Assembly: GCF_003945595.2 (NCBI RefSeq) | Contig: NW_024104367.1 | Coordinates: 1,691,981 to 1,755,980, forward strand | Reading direction: 5' to 3' | Length of the DNA stretch: 64,000 bases | DNA from: Pipra filicauda | Lineage: Eukaryota > Chordata > Aves > Passeriformes > Pipridae | Shown: piece after piece, positions 46,880 to 64,000 of the stretch | How the letters are laid out: every line of letters starts with the position of its first letter | Numbering within the stretch: the stretch's first letter is position 1 | Notes under the pieces: model-generated | Seen by the model: the letters and a program-made list of their open reading frames with translations, nothing else | Database searches by the model: none | Told to the model about the DNA's origin: nothing | Made by a program: the position numbers and the translations under genes

Positions 46880-47472
46880 GCAGGATTTATCAAAAGCAAT
46901 GTGGACAGCAGGTTGAGGGAGGGTGTTCTGCCCCTCTACTCTGCTCTGGTGAGACCCCACCTGCAGTGCTGCCCTGGGATTGTCAGCCCAAGAAGGACAT
47001 CAGCCTTTTGGAGTGAGTCCAGAGGAGGCCACAAAGATGATTAGAGTGCTGGAGCACCTCTCCTATGAGGAAAGGCTGAGAAACTGGGATTCTTCTGCCT
47101 GGAAGAGAGAAGACTTTGGGGTGACCTCATTGTGGCCTTCCGGTACCTGAAGAGAGCCTGCAGGAAAGATGTAGAGGGTCTGTTTACAAGGGCATGTAGT
47201 GGCAGGACAGGGGGGAATGGCTTCAAAGTGAGAATAGGTTTTAGATTACATATTAGAAAGAAGTTCTTTACCCAGAGGATGTTGAGGCCCTGGCACAGGT
47301 TGCCCAGAGAGGCTGTGGCTGCCCCATCCCTGGAAATGTTCAAGGTCAGGCTGGATGAGGCTCTGAACAACCTGGTCTAGTGGAAGGTGTCCCTGCCCGT
47401 GGAAGAGGGGTTGAAATGAGATGATCTTGAAGGTCCCTTCCAACCCAAACCATTCTGTGATTCTCTGATTTC
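46880..47472 (+). mobile_element. CR1 3' fragment, about 590 bp, the longest copy here
   Basis: It covers the segment from AGCAGGTTGAGGGAGGGTG through CTCTGCTCTGGTGAGACCCCACC and GAGGAAAGGCTGAGAAAC. The ORF2 C-terminal end follows (FRLHIRKKFFTQRMLRPWHRL ... DEALNNLV, stop), then the 3' UTR and the tail ATTCTGTGATTCTCTGATTTC. The final 82 codons of ORF2 remain open. Confidence 0.95.
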
Positions 47473-48246
47473 AGAATCAAAGAAATGACTGAGGACCACG
47501 TGTGGTGACTTACCCCTCCATTCCTTCAAGTCCTCCCAGAACAGGGTGCAGGGCTTCCCAATTCCCCTGCACATGTTTTTGTGACAGATTCTGCAGTTTA
47601 ATGTCAGCAGGCAGAAAACTCTCCATAGGAATGTTCCACATATGACTTGTGTTTAAATGGTTTTTAATCTCTCATCTGTGTCTCGGCCAAGGAGGAGATG
47701 CTGTGATAACTGTGGTCAGCAGTGCTGGGATCCAGGCTGGTGGAGGTACAACCTCTGAGGCATTTAAGAACGTCCATCAGCCCCTTGGGCATCTGGCTGC
47801 AATGGTAGGACCCTGGAGGCCTGGAGGCAATTTACCTTTAATTAAAGAAGGCAGAATTCTGTGATTAATACTAAAAAAAGAATTATGTATTATATTTCCT
47901 GAATATTTCCAGAGGGGATTTAAACTCTAGGAGGGAATACTGTCCACTGGAATAATGCTGTATACTCCTGTCTTTTGGAAGTAACAACTTCCAGCTAAAA
48001 AATGCACACAAAATCACTCGTGAATGTGTGGCTGCAATAGCAATTAGGAAGTGCAGAGTTCAATAAGAGATGAATGCTCTTCAGTACAAGATTGCTGTAT
48101 ACTATATTTCATCTGTCAGCCTGTGCATCTGTTTGTCAGAATGACCTTTGATTCACCCTGTTTTTTTAATGTGGAATGACTACACCATGCCTGCCTTTAA
48201 ACTTAATATTATTCTGCTCACATCTCCATTCTCGTTATAAACATGG

Positions 48247-48416
48247 CTATTTTTAGCCAGCACAGATTCAGAATATGCCTTGTAAGCTTAAGGGGGATTT
48301 ATTGAGCTCCTGTGTGTATTCACTAGAGATTCCTTGTAGAAGCTTACTGATTTAGGATTGGAGAGAGGTAAAATACTATTTAATTCCCAGCATATGCCTG
48401 CAGGAGCTATATTTAG
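48247..48416. promoter_or_regulatory. Two MEF2 consensus words in repeat-free intron
   Basis: CTATTTTTAG (48247-48256) and CTATATTTAG (48407-48416) both fit YTAWWWWTAR exactly. Further CTATTTTTAC and CTATATTTCA near-matches lie within 48100-48460. This is sequence evidence only; such words also arise by chance in AT-rich DNA. Confidence 0.3.
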
Positions 48417-49324
48417 CTTCAGCTACTTGTCGTTGCCATTGTGCTATTTTTACAAGAGAATGCAGCACTTTCATTGTTCAGGGTTTAACTAGACAGAAAT
48501 GGGGATGGATGAGCTCGATAAACACTGGTGTGCTGCAAAAATTGCTGCTGGAAGTCAGGTGTGTGAGCAGTGGGGGTACTTGAGTAACAACTGCACCAGA
48601 GCTGCAACACAACACAACAGGCACCTTCTTGGCTGCTGTGTGAATTCACCTGATTAACACATGTACTAAAAATTATACTTAATTTTTTGTTAGACTGATA
48701 AAGAAGCTTAACAGGAATAACAACGTGGACTTTCTTTGTATTTGTACATGAAAAGGTCTGACTTGCTGCAGAGGCACAATTTATTTCATTGCTTAATCAG
48801 TTGGTAAGAATTTTGTCATGGCTTTTGTAGTTGCCATGTATATTTTTAATGGAATACAGAGGAGAAAAATTAGCATGGAGAGTGTGTGCTGCAGCTCAGT
48901 CCTGGAGGATGGTTACATATGCACTACAAGTTCATTACATATGCATATCCTTTTCCTAATGCATATATCAGGGTTCTTGCTATCAATTACTGCACTGTTT
49001 GGTGTTCTAAGGAACAATATCTACAGAGAGAGTCCCTTTTTCCTGTTTGGGGAAAATAAAGAATTCTACCTTGAACAATTAAATATTCCAGTAGATTTAG
49101 AATTGCTTCATGATTGACCTTCTGCTTTCTGCTCTTTCTTGGCTGTTTAATGTCTCCTTAAAAACAGAGAATTTATATTTTAGCTAAAAAAGGGAAGGAG
49201 AGTTGTTGCATCATTTATAAAAATACAGAAAACCTAAAGGATATTTTTTTAATCAGAAAATCAGACAGGTTACCTATTAGTGAAAGGACTAATATTCTCC
49301 AGTGAGAGAGACTGCAATGAATAG

Positions 49325-49399
49325 ATTCCTTTCTGTGTGGCTGGATTTGATGATCTTGGAGATCTTTTCCAACCTTAATGAATCTATGATTCTGTGATA
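49325..49399 (+). mobile_element. CR1 3' tip
   Basis: GGCTGGATTTGATGATCTTGGAGATCTTTTCCAACCTTAATGAATCTATGATTCTGTGAT is the CR1 3' UTR and tail, similar to the tip at 3660-3734. Confidence 0.88.

Positions 49400-64000
<14,601 letters not shown>

Overview
The window reads as nuclear DNA of a bird. It is AT-rich, gene-poor intronic sequence sprinkled with 3' ends of CR1 retroposons, the dominant avian LINE. It also carries a solo LTR of the avian ERVL type, short microsatellites and no bacterial features. The LTR type suggests a neoavian species, perhaps a songbird, but the sequence alone does not settle the species.

The only conventional coding exon I can support is at 56469-56611 on the + strand. 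It is a 143-nt exon with a clean acceptor and donor, and it encodes a segment I recognise from the C-terminal third of TRAPPC9 (NIBP, Trs120-like subunit of the TRAPPII complex). The window is therefore read as the inside of the TRAPPC9 gene: at least 56.5 kb of one intron, this exon, and at least 7.4 kb of the next intron. No other TRAPPC9 exon was recognised.

The most unusual object lies antisense in the large intron, in a GC-rich island at about 23.3-26.0 kb. It is one uninterrupted reading frame of 694 codons from its first ATG (25617 down to 23533, - strand). It contains an in-frame tandem duplication with a period of 621 bp (207 codons) encoding a very acidic module. I do not recognise the protein. 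A same-strand LTR-like sequence (22467-23265) follows it and could supply its polyadenylation signal.

Layout: 1-17 kb, AT-rich intron with short CR1 tails, a 20-bp minisatellite and an 87-bp tandem duplication; 17.7-22.4 kb, several CR1 fragments including ORF2-internal pieces; 22.5-26.0 kb, LTR-like sequence plus the long antisense ORF; 26-34.5 kb, AT-rich intron with two hairpin-forming inverted repeats; 34.5-37 kb, LTR relic, CR1 and a GC-rich block; 37-49.4 kb, CR1 fragments, a complete ERVL-type solo LTR and a large TATC/ATCC microsatellite seeded at a CR1 tail; 49.4-64 kb, mostly unique AT-rich intron around the TRAPPC9 exon. All repeat family assignments are from memory of consensus sequences, not from a database search.
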